Shown in pieces: positions 12,001 through 21,991 of a stretch of 64,000 nucleotides of DNA (position 1 is the first letter of the stretch; each line of letters begins with the position of its first letter). The DNA comes from Rhododendron vialii (lineage: Eukaryota; Streptophyta; Magnoliopsida; Ericales; Ericaceae). Under the pieces are notes generated by a model. It was not told the DNA's origin. It worked only from the letters and a program-made list of their open reading frames with translations, and made no database searches. The DNA is taken from positions 4,136,501 through 4,200,500 of the forward strand of contig NC_080564.1 in assembly GCF_030253575.1 (NCBI RefSeq), read 5' to 3'. The position numbers and the translations under genes were made by a program.

Positions 12001-12229
12001 ACGGCAAGACACTGACAGAAGATCTCCTCTGCCGGGCCATCCTCTTCTTCCTCTGCACACCGGCGACGCTAAACGCCTCGCCGACCAGGTCCCGAGTCAA
12101 CTCGGTCCGATCCGAGTCACCACCGCAAGTCTTCCGAGATCTCTCCCCCTCATCACCAAAACTGCCATCCCCAACTCCGATTTCAACCCCACCACCTGCC
12201 ACCAAACCACACGCCTCGTTTTTCCCCAT
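6043..12229 (-). CDS. FUS3: FUS3-like B3-domain transcription factor
   Basis: Predicted seed-maturation regulator that binds RY (CATGCA) elements. Coding exons on the minus strand: 12229-11957, 8500-8411, 8218-8118, 6718-6672, 6559-6483, 6378-6043; they close in frame to 307 aa, close to Arabidopsis FUS3 (about 313 as I recall). Residues 1-91 carry RKKRMARQRRSSVSVLPFSP and SHVPTPSLAR, like the FUS3 N-terminus. The B3 domain spans about 95-205: RLKFLFEKELQMSDVSSLRR, MHDMDGLHVWNFRFRYWPNN, SRMYVLENTGEFVNTHGL, GDYMMIYQD and FIQARKA. The C-terminal 100 residues are acidic and Ser/Thr/Tyr-rich, ending NLSLDEF. The start is chosen by similarity of the N-terminal block. Intron 1 is 3.4 kb and intron 3 is 1.4 kb; both are filled with repeats. 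LEC2 or ABI3 are less likely because of the short N-terminus. Confidence 0.93.
6379..6417 (-). other. Optional in-frame exon extension of FUS3-like exon 6
   Basis: Two usable acceptors precede exon 6. The canonical one joins at 6378 (...TTTATCAG/TTC) and gives NYFIQARKA. The upstream one (after CCATTTACAG, near 6418) stays open and would add 13 codons beginning QIPYLIAQ between NY and FIQARKA. Both have pyrimidine tracts. The shorter form fits the B3 family. Confidence 0.45.
6805..6853. repeat. 25-bp tandem duplication in FUS3-like intron 3
   Basis: GCTCACTTCATTGTGTCAGA occurs at 6805 and again at 6830, each followed by AAT. It is two direct copies with no spacer. Confidence 0.85.
7127..7946 (+). 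mobile_element. LTR-like block inside FUS3-like intron 3 (fossil)
   Basis: About 820 bp beginning TGTAGGGGGCCAAATTTCCC and ending CCGTTCAACA, so it has TG...CA ends. It has internal degenerate repeats of the type CTCTTTGTATCGCTCGG (about 7340-7450), a TATA-like CTCTATATAAGC near 7710 and a GC-rich 3' part (about 7810-7940) with CTCGGCGCCAACC. This layout fits a solo LTR, probably Ty3/gypsy. No matching target duplication is evident, and no internal coding region is present. It lies opposite in strand to the host gene and is spliced out if the gene model is right. Confidence 0.5.
8913..9060. repeat. 42-bp tandem array, about 4 copies
   Basis: Units start at about 8913, 8955, 8997 and 9036 with the core GGCGGTTGTTGATGGCCGC followed by TGCCTATTACTTTTAAGAGA. 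The first three are close; the fourth has drifted. The word also recurs at about 9458-9480. Such GC-rich GGCGGT/GCCGCC subterminal arrays are typical of CACTA transposon ends, which is an inference here. Confidence 0.85.
9191..9448. repeat. 50-bp tandem array with CACTACAA words
   Basis: The unit ATCACTACAATTCTAGCAGT followed by TCTAGTCTGACCGCCGCC and TATTAGTTTGTT is repeated at 9191, 9241, 9318 and 9399, with shortened units at 9291 and 9368. CACTACAA is the usual terminal word of CACTA elements, so together with the 8913 array this looks like remains of CACTA subterminal DNA. No transposase is present. Confidence 0.8.
10307..10435 (-). mobile_element. Possible tRNA-derived SINE
   Basis: Read on the minus strand it has GGCCTAAGTGCC (A-box-like), then GGTTTGAGTTG (B-box-like) about 35 bp later, and an A-rich end GGCAAAAAGGGAAAAAAAGA. 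Borders are approximate and no target duplication was found. Confidence 0.4.
11103..11312. mobile_element. MITE family A, copy 1 (FUS3-like intron 1)
   Basis: Ends TGATTTTCAAACTCCCCCTT and AAGGAATGTGAAAATCA are inverted copies. The ends and internal layout match the element at 25264-25448, so both belong to one non-autonomous family. Confidence 0.7.
11588..11771 (+). mobile_element. tRNA-derived SINE
   Basis: Begins with GGTTTGGCCGAGTGGGCATG, a good Pol III A box, followed by AGGTTGAATCTC, a B box, about 50 bp downstream. This spacing and wording resemble a Leu/Ser-tRNA head. It continues about 110 bp to CACCGGGTTATAAAAAAACC. It lies in intron 1 of the FUS3-like gene, in antisense orientation to it. 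Confidence 0.6.
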
Positions 12230-13856
12230 CGATCGTAGCTAGGGCTAGGCTTAGGGTTTCTGTGAAATTGGACGCTCGGCAGTCGTGAAATGGGGGGGCG
12301 GTGAAAGTGAGGGAGAGATGGTGGTGGTGCGGTTCTTGTAGTCATAACAACTGGGCTAGGGCTTCTGATCTCGATGACACTTGTGGGATTTTGATTCATG
12401 GTGGGTTTAATTTTTTTTGTTCGGATTGAGAAAAACAATGTGGGTAGATGGGGATAATGGGGGGTGGGGAGTAATTACGAGGATAGGGTTTAAAGGAAAG
12501 GTTGATTCTTCTTTTGTTATGGTTTTTTTTTTTAGGGTTTGAGGCGCAGGAGGAGGTGACGAATGGAGGGTGGGAGAAGGTACAGGTGTTGGAAAAGCTC
12601 TGAGTTATTGCTTTCACAACTGAAATCAATGGCGTCTTTCTTTGGGTACATTGCATCGGAGTTTCCAGTCACACACTCTCTCTCTCTCTTCTCTCTCTCT
12701 CTCTGTTTTTTTCTGACCTTTGGAGGTATGGAAGGTATCAAAACTGGTGGAGGGGGGAGCGTTACAAACGAAGAACAGGTGGGTTTGAATTAGCTTCGCG
12801 CGAAATCCACGTCAGCGGCTGGGGATGTGAGCTCGGATCTGGTGCGTGCTGTTTTACTGGAGACTGAACTCGTGAAGGACCGGGGAGAGACACGTGGATT
12901 TAGTACATGCTCTCTCGCGGTATTGACCGTTGAGTGCTCCTATAATAGATGGAGTGGTCCGCAGTGAGGAATTTCCCCGCCCACAGAATTGAGATAGAAA
13001 GAGACAAGAGACATGTGCTGTATAACTTCTTTTTTTGGCTCAGCATGCTGTAATATTACATCATCTTTGAGATACAAGTGAAATTTTTATTTTTTATTTT
13101 TAAAAATAAGGGAGATGTGCTTTATGGTTTTACTTATTACTCCTATTAAAATTTTATGTTTAATTATTTTAAATAAATTATTTTTCTCTTTAGAGAAATT
13201 TTAAAAAAATTAAGAAATACTCCGTATGTACCAAACTTTAAAAAGGTTTAGAAAAAAAATGATACAGTCTAATAATACTAGTAGTATTTGTTTTGTATTA
13301 CTATTTTTTCCCCTTTAATGATATTTTATTAAAAAAATTGGTCTTATGCTTTTTGAAATTTTAATTTCTCTTGTCGATAAGACGAATACTTAATTAAAAA
13401 AACTTGACACAAACTGAATAAGAATTTTAAATGAAGAGATTAAAATATGCCAAAAGAAATAATGTTGGCCAAACGTAAAGCGAACGGGTTCCAAAAGTCT
13501 AGCTTTCCAAAATCTAGATTTTAGATTTCAAATCTCAGCAAGAAAATCATTCGTGAAGTGCATAAAAAAGAAAAGTACTCCAGTATTGCTTTAACAAATC
13601 CACCATCCAAAACATTTTTTGAGATAGCAAGTGTGTGCTTTTTCTATTGATGGAACTTTGAAATTAGAAAATGTTTCTATTTCAGTTGTTAAAATGTACT
13701 TCATTTAGGCATATCGATTTTGGTTTGGTGATGAATTAGGTGCACGGTTAGAAATTTTGTAGAAAACGGCTATTCGGTATACTTCAGTTTGGTAATAATC
13801 CCATCACCTTAAGAATCGAATCATTATTAGTCGGGTTATCAAACAGGGCCTAAGAG

Positions 13857-14108
13857 ATTCCCTGGGTGTTCCTCATTTTCCAAAAAGAACTTTTTGGAAA
13901 AAAAAAGTAATTTCAGGCTCAAAAATCATGTGTTAATGCAAATAATTTTCCTATCAATATGGATCTTGTTTGATAGATTTCATTAAGATCTTTTAAACGA
14001 TGCAAAAAAAATTGAAAAAATATTTTTTATTTTCATTATATTTGAATTTGAAATTACCTTTTTTTTTCAAAAAATACTTTTTGCAGAAAGAGGAACACCC
14101 TAGATAGA
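13857..14108. mobile_element. Foldback MITE family B, copy 1
   Basis: The left arm CCCTGGGTGTTCCTC...CCAAAAAGAACTTTTTGGAA is mirrored by the right arm ending CTTTTTGCAGAAAGAGGAAC. The centre has GATCTTGTTTGATAGATTTC and ACGATGCAAAAAAAATTG. The same centre recurs at 31300-31440 and, inverted, at 33555-33805. Confidence 0.7.
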
Positions 14109-14275
14109 AAATGAGAGGCTCCTAGCAGTCACCGACTCACCGGGGGGTTTGGTGCCTCAGATTTTTAACTTTCCGTTGCTGTTGCAGGCAAATTTTCCAC
14201 ATAATGCTTGACCTAAGAAGCCACTCTGATGGTCTTGCCTCCTAGCGGGCATGATGCGTTCTCGGGAAGCCTGAT

Positions 14276-14638
14276 TTGATTCACTTCTCGGGGAAGATTT
14301 TCGACTGTCATATCCGCATTAGTCTGGGCCGTCTGGCCGATGAAATTATTGAAAGGTGTGGTGTGCCCGAAGATGGAGCAATTCGACTGTGTGGGATGGA
14401 AGTAAGGGATGCAGGGGAAGCTAGCTTGAACGGAGTAAAAGTTAGACGTTCGATTTCTTTCGATCAAGTACAAGGTCGGCTGATTCACAAATTCACTTTC
14501 AACAACTGTCTTAATCATCAACTCACTAGTCAATTGACCTCAATCACAGCTCCTAGATTATCTCCTGGGAATTGCAAACACATCGGTTTCCAGGCGACCA
14601 AAGTTCAGAAAATTGAGGAGCAGTGGATCGACAACTAG
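14276..14638 (+). other. Open frame of unknown nature, 120 codons
   Basis: An ATG-initiated frame encodes 120 residues with mixed, protein-like composition (for example GRLADEIIERCGVPEDGAIR). No family was recognised, and there is no clear promoter, neighbouring exon or splice structure. The reverse strand is also open for 106 codons. It could be an exon of an unseen gene, a gene fragment carried by a transposon, or chance. Confidence 0.2.
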
Positions 14639-15293
14639 AGGCCATTTGATTGACTGGAATAATTTTAGAGGGAATGGAATAATGGTCATTCGTTGGCGCC
14701 AAATAAATAGAATGGTCATTCACATGGATTTGGTGAATTTAGCTAACCAAATGCCACGATGAGAATTCAAAGTGAATGATATCCCATTTCAGCCTTCATA
14801 AACCAAACGCCGCCTAAAGGAAGTACCCAATAAACTTTCAAACAAATTGGCATACGCTAATACAAATTCTTCCATAAAACCTTTTCCAAGTTCAAAGGAA
14901 CTTCATGCCATAAAACCACTGACAAATTTGGATTTCTAACCCTAGAAAATGTGAAAGCACTCGAGCAACGGGGAGAAAAGTTTTGATTGTAACAAGTCTC
15001 CAGCCAAACAAGCCCTCCAAGATTAGCTTAAACGGTAGCAGGAAGATCAAAGAGATGTAAAAGATAACCAGATACTGTACCATGCCAAAGAAGAGCTTTA
15101 GTTCTTTACAAATATTGTCAATAGCGCAGTATTTACAAATTTCAGTACACAATTGCAAGATCCACACGCAATACCAAAGAGGGATATATTCAAGAACAAT
15201 GGGAGAGAGAACAGGTACAGAGAGCAGAACTCCCAAGATATGTAAATGATTATGAGAAGCCAGCCCCGTACATCATGTAGAACTCATAGCAGC

Positions 15294-18200
15294 TTAGAAG
15301 CAGCACTCCTCCAACAGACAGCAGCAACAAAGCGCAGCAAAACTGCAGGTGCGAAAAAAAGCAGAAAAAAATAAAAATAAAAGAAGAGGAACTCAAGTCA
15401 TTGCGCGGTCATCAGGTTGAAGTGGCTAAAGCAGTCTAAAGGTAGGAGCTTCAACAAAGCATTAAAGATCATGAATGTACCATTTCCCAAGCAATACAAG
15501 GGAAAAATGCAAATCCATGAGGAATGAATGGCACAATAGCCCAGTTAACAATAAAAGCTATATTCAAACAATTTTCAAGATGCATACATTTACAAGTACT
15601 GAATCCAATGGAGGTTTAATGCCCCATTCAAGTTTCTAAGTCCTGCATGTTTTGGAGAGACAAGTTGCCTCAACCTAGGCGGCTGACTCCACAACAACAT
15701 TGCAAAAGCCACCCTCAGCAGTCAACATCTCACTTGCCCCCACGGCATAACTGTCCTATAAAAGGTCTTACAATCAAATACAATAGGCTCATTCATGTCT
15801 CTCCCTCACTGCCCCACTCTGACTCTCCACTAAGGTTGTCTCACTGCCCAATGGTACATGTTTTAGTAACTGCCACCATCTTTCCATATCACCTTTAGTC
15901 CAAGCTGTCCAACCATTCACCATAGTACTACCCAGCATAGTTACCAATATGAATTATTCCTCCCTTCAAAGCCAGAACAAACCATGTCTTCTCGTTAACA
16001 GACACTAAACACATCTTTTGGTACAAGAATGACCATTGATAAGTCATCAACATCTTCCTGAACTGTCACCAAGCAGTTTGCATCATCTTGTTCATCCCTC
16101 TTTATGTGAGCGTGGCTGTTTATGCCTTGTATTCATCCTAATTTCTAGTAGACTAGGGATCTGCATCGCTCACAATAAGATCCATGTTACAACATTCAAG
16201 TAGTTTTCTCTCAGTCTATGAATAAACAAAATTCTCCCACGTGAATGTTAACGTCCCAACTCCAAGCACACAAAGTGCAAAGTGTGAGAAACTTTGTCAT
16301 ACCTGAAGACTAATTGAAGAATAAGAAGAGATTAAAAAGGAAAATATTAACAGTCCATGCACTGAATGTTTTTCAGTAACCGTTCAGAAATACACGAAGG
16401 AAAACAGTCACGCATTTGGACTACTAACAGCTATGACAAGGACTTTGAGAGATGGAAAATTGAATCGAGACAGGACAACAAGATATGCTTCAAAATATCC
16501 ACAATGGCGCAGGAGAAATTTTTTGCGATGTAGTAATTCATATCAAAATGCCAAGGAGGCACTGGAAACAGCTGAATAAAAATACCAAGGGATGCTTGTT
16601 CTGATTGTATCAGATGTCCCAGAAGGAAAAGTGTTTGTACCATAGTTTTGCCATCTTTCTGAGGGCCTGACACTAGCTATGAAGCACCGACACTTCTAAA
16701 GATCGAAGTATCGCAGTGTCAGGACACGGGGACACGTAAATTTTTTATGAGGACATGGCTGGGGACACGGCAGGGCCAAACTTTAATTTAAAAAAAAAAA
16801 ATTGGGGGTCAAACTATAATTTTTTAAGAATTTAGGGCCAAATTATAATTTTTAAAAATTTCTGGGTGTCAAACTAAAATTATTTATTTATTTATATAAA
16901 TGAATAAATATACACATAGCGTGTCCTCCGCCGTGTCCGTGTCCCCATTTTTTTAGAATTCCCGTGTCCGTGCATCATAGGACACTAGTGAATGGGCACG
17001 TAGGAAAGAATACGAAGATGCGAATTGAAAAGGAAAAGAAGCACATATCAAGGCCAAGTGGGACACGGATTAAAAAGCCTCGTGTATGTTGTAACCTTTC
17101 AAGCAGCAATTGAATGCCAACAATGAGAGCTACGTAAAGAAGGAACAATTGACTAGATATGAAGAAACTGCAAGCATTCACAGGTGAAGCAGGATTCCCA
17201 GCTTGGGAACAGGTGAAAATAAATACGGAGGGGGCATTCCATAAAATTACTACACTTTAAATGGGATTCCAAAAGGAATTCATGGGGCTTTACAATAATT
17301 TTGAAGGGGCCAGGAACCCTGCTGGTATCCCCTCCCTCCTCCTTCCTATAACTAGCAAAAGCCCAGGAAACAGAGACATCCACACCACAACACAATCCTC
17401 ACCAGGTTTACGTGCATGTCTCAGAATCTTGATGTTTTTGTTGATTTGGGGATTCCCTTCCTCTGTTATTAAAGTGGGCCTTTTTTGTGTCCTAGGAGTA
17501 GGATAAGGAGTGACTTAGCTTTCCCTTGTTTGCTTTTCCAGCAAATAGCTTCGTGTCAAAGGAAGTACGTGCAATCAAACCTCTATGCTTGTTTCTTGCA
17601 TTTTCTCTACCATTAAACTCAAGGGATTTCCCAGGACAAGACAAAGACAACGCTAAACACTTGCATAGTCGCCTAATCCTTGTTCGACAGTCCCTTAGGC
17701 AAAGGCTGCTAGGAGCAGACAGCCAAAGAGAGTATGGAAATTAGGAGGTTGTAGTTACCATGACTCGTGACCTGCTAAACCAACTGCCTCCATGGTGAAA
17801 CTATCCAATGCTAAGAAACTAATTAAGACCTTAGAGGCTTAGAGTTCGCAGAAGCAATACATTCTAGCATCCATAAAAGTAGAGAAACATGCACAAAATA
17901 ATGATCTATTCGTAAGACAACACAAAATTGGATGTATACAAATAATTCAAGCAAAACAACTTATTGAGGAAGTGTAGAGATACACACCAGCCTCGAAGGA
18001 ACGAGAAACAACCGGACTCGTGTTGGTATTGGTAATGCTCACAATGGTAGATTTGGTAAGGCTGAGGTGGCTGCGGCGGTGGCGGAGGGTACCCTTGACT
18101 GAAATACCCTTGGTATCCCGGGTAAGGAGGTGGCGGGTACGGATATCCGGGTTGCGGTGGCGGTGGCGGTGGAGGTGCACCGTAACCGTCGTATTGGGGC

Positions 18201-18505
18201 GGTGGTGGTGGCGGTGGGCCTTGTGCTGGTGGCGCGGAGGGGTAATAGGTTGTTGATCCATACCCTGACGAAAAATCAAATCAATCGTAACAGATCAGAA
18301 CCTTGAAACCCAATAAAACCATCGGAATTCAAAATTCAGCAGTACTATGTTACAAGCACCCATAACAAATCACAAGCAGTTATTGGATTTCTTGCGATCA
18401 CTTGATTTTTGGGTATATAATGATTTGAGCAATGAATTCGTAAAGAGGGAACGATGGTATACCTGGCGGAGGGTATGGCTCCTGGGGCACATTCTGGTAA
18501 CTCAT
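15294..18505 (-). CDS. CYSTM (cysteine-rich transmembrane) domain protein
   Basis: Small plant stress-type membrane-associated protein of 122 aa. Exons: 18505-18463, 18264-17988 and 15342-15294, in frame throughout. It starts MSYQNVPQEPYPPPG, followed by a Pro/Gly/Tyr-rich stretch (about residues 15-90) with many Pro runs, then HESGCFSFLRG and the terminal exon FAALCCCCLLEECCF. Together these give the CYSTM motif: a hydrophobic segment with four consecutive Cys (CCCC) and the final ECCF. CYSTM proteins are known to associate with membranes and are often stress-induced; that role is inferred from family. A 2.6-kb intron containing a hAT MITE separates the Pro-rich part from the Cys-rich tail. 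On the coding strand a GA microsatellite touches the start codon. Confidence 0.88.
15343..17987 (-). other. CYSTM gene intron 2 (2.6 kb)
   Basis: Runs from donor GTGTGTATC (after 17988) to acceptor CACCTGCAG (before 15342). Apart from the hAT-like MITE at 16677-16980, no gene or clear repeat was recognised. The short frames inside show no domain. Confidence 0.7.
16677..16980. mobile_element. hAT-like MITE with perfect 8-bp target duplication
   Basis: Ends CTATGAAGCACCGACAC and GTGTCCGTGCATCATAG are inverted repeats. The flanks carry GACACTAG at 16669-16676 and 16981-16988. The interior is rich in GGGGACACG-type words and an AT-rich centre. The intact duplication suggests a fairly recent insertion into CYSTM intron 2. 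Confidence 0.88.
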
Positions 18506-18533
18506 CTCTCTCTCTCTCTCTCTCTCTCTCTGT
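18506..18533. promoter_or_regulatory. GA microsatellite abutting the CYSTM start codon
   Basis: On the coding (minus) strand a run of GA dinucleotides ends directly at ATGAGTTACC, so it lies in the 5' UTR. GAGA tracts are known binding sites for plant BBR/BPC factors; a regulatory role is inferred. Confidence 0.6.
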
Positions 18534-18729
18534 GGAAAATGCGAGACGGAGCTTGGCGTAGAAAGCGAGAACACGAAACCAGATAAATGCGTGTATACAG
18601 ATATTAGTCAATCGCGGTTTAGAAACGCGAGTTTAAGTCCAATTGCACATCACAGACTCAACGCGAGTTTGTAGCCATAAGTTTTTGAAAGAGCAATGCA
18701 TCGAACAATTTTGGACGCACTTGTATCCG

Positions 18730-18951
18730 CTGTAGGAGAAATTTTTTCGGTGCCAGGTGGCACAATGTCATCGGCTGACGTGGTGTCCGAGCGGGCACAT
18801 TCGAACTATTCAAAAGTTTATTGAACGATCGAGATTGAAACACTCTCTTTCCTCTTTTTCTCTTCAAATTTGAGTCGTCCAAAACCAAAATAGACAGCCC
18901 GAATGCACCACCACGTGGTACCTGCTCGGCATTAAAAAATTTCTCCTGCAG
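18730..18951. mobile_element. MITE with 25-bp inverted ends
   Basis: Left end CTGTAGGAGAAATTTTTTCG and right end AAAAAATTTCTCCTGCAG are inverted copies, extended inward by GGTGCCAGG versus CTGCTCGGCAT. The interior carries GTGG/CCAC-rich words. No certain target duplication was found. Confidence 0.7.
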
Positions 18952-19545
18952 TAGTAATTTTAAAATTGTGTTTTTAACTTTTTAACTTTTTTGAAAAACA
19001 TGTGTATTGACTTCCTCATCAAAGAGCCATCATAGTAAAGGCAATGTACGATGGCGTAAATGCTCCAGTTATTTTAGAGACATGAAATATAATGACGGCC
19101 TCTCATTTGAGTTTCACTTTAAGCTTGTTGGCTTGTTGCCGTCGCTAATAACATGGTATGTTATATTTGGGATGTCTTTATCGGGAGTAAACGCTAATGC
19201 TCAAGATTTTTGTGGATCCACTCTCTTATATAAGTTGATTCTGAACATTTATATCACATCGTGACATGATTAGTAATTTTTTGTCACTCCAATTTTGATT
19301 TATGGAAAAGATTGCTTTTAAATTTTAACAAATGACTGGTCTTTATTTTGGATTAGAATGCTAGTGTTTTACATGCCACACCAACATTTGTAGCCTATTA
19401 CTATGTATAAAACTGGAACATTAATTGCAAATATTTTTAACTTAATGCAAAAATGTCAAATTAAATATTTTTGTGATTTTTTTGCAGTTAGCATTTTTCT
19501 TTTCAATTTTACTTTGCCTTCGATTTGGAGAATCAAAACACTACA

Positions 19546-19608
19546 GGACGCCACGTGACAAGAATACTGAGCACATAAGTTCTTAATTGGACGCCACGTG
19601 ACAAGAAT
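19546..19608. repeat. 20-bp direct repeat containing CACGTG
   Basis: GGACGCCACGTGACAAGAAT occurs identically at 19546-19565 and 19589-19608. Each copy contains the palindrome CACGTG, the G-box core recognised by bHLH and bZIP factors. It is far from any start codon, so function is open. Confidence 0.85.
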
Positions 19609-20189
19609 TAATTGCGTGCTATTTTTAATGAATAGTGAAATGACTTTAGTTAATCCATTCATACTTATAGTAGTAAGTTTAAATTACGAGAGATTATAGG
19701 TTTGACATTATTGCTCTATGATAAATCATGGAAAATGCTTCAAATACAATTGTTGGGCGCAACGCTGTTTGACTTACAAGGGTGTCACGTGAATAACATA
19801 AAACTCACATAGATTGAACGATTTCGAACGTAGTGAAACTGAATAAGCTAGCTCCTTGCATGTCAAGATGCAACATTTTCTTCCAAATATACCCCTTCCC
19901 TCTCATAAAATTTTTCCGTAATTCATCATCTCTGCGTCATTGATCTGAGTTCCTATGACTTTTCCATTACGGTGGCTCGAGCCAGTCACTTCGCATGTCA
20001 TCTTTTTTCATCTCATTTCCCTTCATCTACATAGTCCAACTGTTCCCACATATAGAAGAAAGTATATACAAATACTGTCTTGTCTACGTGGCTTTCCAGA
20101 GTATTGCCAAAAACGTGATTATAACACTAGACTCACTGTGTTGCCTCTGAGAACGAATATATCGCACTTTTGGAAACATGTTCTTTTTT

Positions 20190-20420
20190 TGTTTTTTTTT
20201 TTAACGACATAGGAGGCATCCCGGTCCGCACCCAAATGGGATGAGACTAGAACCGATCGCAAAAAATCGACACCCACGAAAAACAGTGAAATACAATTAA
20301 GAAGGGGATCACTGAACATGTCCATGATACTATCAACATAGACTTTTACCACCTAACCAATTGGATTGCCCCCAAGAATCGAACTCACAATCTCAAGGAG
20401 AGAGAAACTCCTAGCTAGTG
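20190..20420 (-). mobile_element. tRNA-derived SINE-like element
   Basis: On the minus strand it begins near ACTAGCTAGGAGTTTCTC (A-box-like), followed by GTGAGTTCGATTCTTGG (good B box), and runs about 200 bp to an A-rich tail (complement of the T run at about 20187-20203). The target duplication is not clear. Confidence 0.5.
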
Positions 20421-21928
20421 GAAATACCTTTTTGTTCAACAAGGCTTGTTGGGTGGAAACTGGTTCTATGATTGGCTCATTCTCTAAAGAGCTTCATTCC
20501 CACAAAACCCAGGTCCTACGTTCCCCATCTATATACGTCTCTCTCTCTCTATCTCTCTCGGTGCAGTTGTGCCGTGCCTGCTAGTAGTACATGAGTGACA
20601 CAGTACAGATACTAGCGAGAGAGAGAGAGTGGAAGAGGACAAAAGGATTGCCGGTTTTGGGGGTGTCCGACATAGCACACACATACTGCACCAGAGAAAG
20701 AGGCAAGTGCCACTGATCCCTGTCCTTTTCTTTTTTTTTATCCATTTCCCAACCCACCACCTCTGCCCCTTTTTCTTGTTAAAATACCATTTTCACCCTT
20801 CCTTTTAACCTCTTTTTCTGTCTTTCATTTGTTTGATGAAGTATAGGGAATATTACTGTATTTGTATTCTTTCTTCTTCTTTTTTATTATTTCAATTTGA
20901 TTGGTCGAGGGTGACTTTTCGTTTGTGTAAAAAACACAGGCCGTACACGTGTCCAATCAACTCAACGCCGGTCATATGGTGGTTCACAATTGACCCAAAA
21001 AACGGTTGCTTTAGCAGAGGCCATTGACATCTCAATTGTTGGTTAGGAATTGAGATCTTTATACAGTTGAATTGTTTAGAATGTGAGGAATGTCTATCGC
21101 TAGTTATAAAGAATACAAAAAACGAGCAAATTACTTATTTTCAACCTTCACAAAATTGAAAATCAATAACACTTTCTCAGTGAGATGATATTAGCCTACA
21201 ATTTAATATGGTTATGAAAACTATATAGATGCAGATAAAAAAATTATATTAATTGATTTGACAGATCGTTAAAGTACCTAGCTAGATCATTTGAAAATTA
21301 CGCATTCATCTGATTTATAAATAGTAAGGTTTATAAATAGTAAAATTCAGATGTGTTGATTTTTGAATCAAATATATGTTAATTAGTTTACACTCAAGTT
21401 TCTCTATACCGAAATATTGGTGTACCCATGTACCAAATGATTTTCAATCGTAAGATCGTGTTTCTAACTACATGAGTACACCAAAATTTTGGCACAGGGG
21501 AGCTATGGCCGTTAGTTTACCAATTTCATAATCTCCATTTTCTTGTTAATAACCGGAGGTAATTTGGTTTGAATCATGATTATGAGAAATTCTAATTGAG
21601 AATGGATAAGCATTACAAGATCAAATTAATCAGACGGCCTAGAAGAAATGTCCATGATATCTCTACACGTGGCACCACAAAATCTATTCACATAGTACAT
21701 GCAGTTTATACCATCGATCTGGCATTTTCTTGGATACCAAGATTCAGATTCAAAAATGAGAATATCTGCCCTCAGGCTTCATCCATTTCTATCCACTGCA
21801 AGGGCAGCATCGTCATTTCACAGGCACCCAATCATATTCCCCCACACATACAAACAAAAAACCAAATCCTCAATATAAACCCCTCCACACAGTGCGCACA
21901 CACTCCTCTTCCTCGCTGCTGGCTCACT

Positions 21929-21930
<2 letters not shown>

Positions 21931-21966
<36 letters not shown>
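21931..21966 (+). repeat. CT microsatellite in the zinc-finger 5' leader
   Basis: About 18 CT units end 25 bp before the ATG at 21992. It is probably transcribed in the 5' UTR. Confidence 0.85.
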
Positions 21967-21991
21967 AAAAACTTCCCAGAGAGCTACATCA

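Larger units (their letters stand above)
12230..15293. other. Upstream region of the FUS3-like gene and 3' flank of the CYSTM gene
   Basis: 12230-12960 probably holds the FUS3-like promoter and 5' UTR, with a short CT tract at 12678-12707. 12960-13850 is very AT-rich with no visible gene. 13857-14108 is a foldback MITE and 14200-14640 an unrecognised open frame. From about 14640 on, the region probably runs into the 3' UTR of the CYSTM gene. Confidence 0.5.
18534..21930. other. Intergenic stretch between CYSTM and zinc-finger genes
   Basis: Holds the CYSTM promoter side (to about 18700), a MITE (18730-18951), a 20-bp direct repeat with G-box cores (19546-19608) and a SINE-like copy (about 20190-20420). 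The rest, including 19000-19540, 19620-20180 and 20620-21900, is AT-rich with no gene visible. Confidence 0.5.

Noticed and set aside
12097-12438. Alternative 113-codon frame overlapping FUS3-like exon 1
   Set aside because: It lies in another frame. The overlapping MGKNEACG frame contains the FUS3-type RQRRSS and SHVPTPSLAR words and splices correctly to the B3 exons.
12563-12793. 76-codon plus-strand frame with a Ser/Leu-rich centre
   Set aside because: The hydrophobic part is a translated CT microsatellite; no homologue recognised.
14892-15236. 114-codon minus-strand frame with hydrophobic residues
   Set aside because: It starts 58 bp beyond the CYSTM stop codon and probably lies in that gene's 3' UTR; no family recognised.
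18020-18256. Arg/Trp-rich plus-strand frame
   Set aside because: It is the antisense of the Pro-rich CYSTM exon 2.
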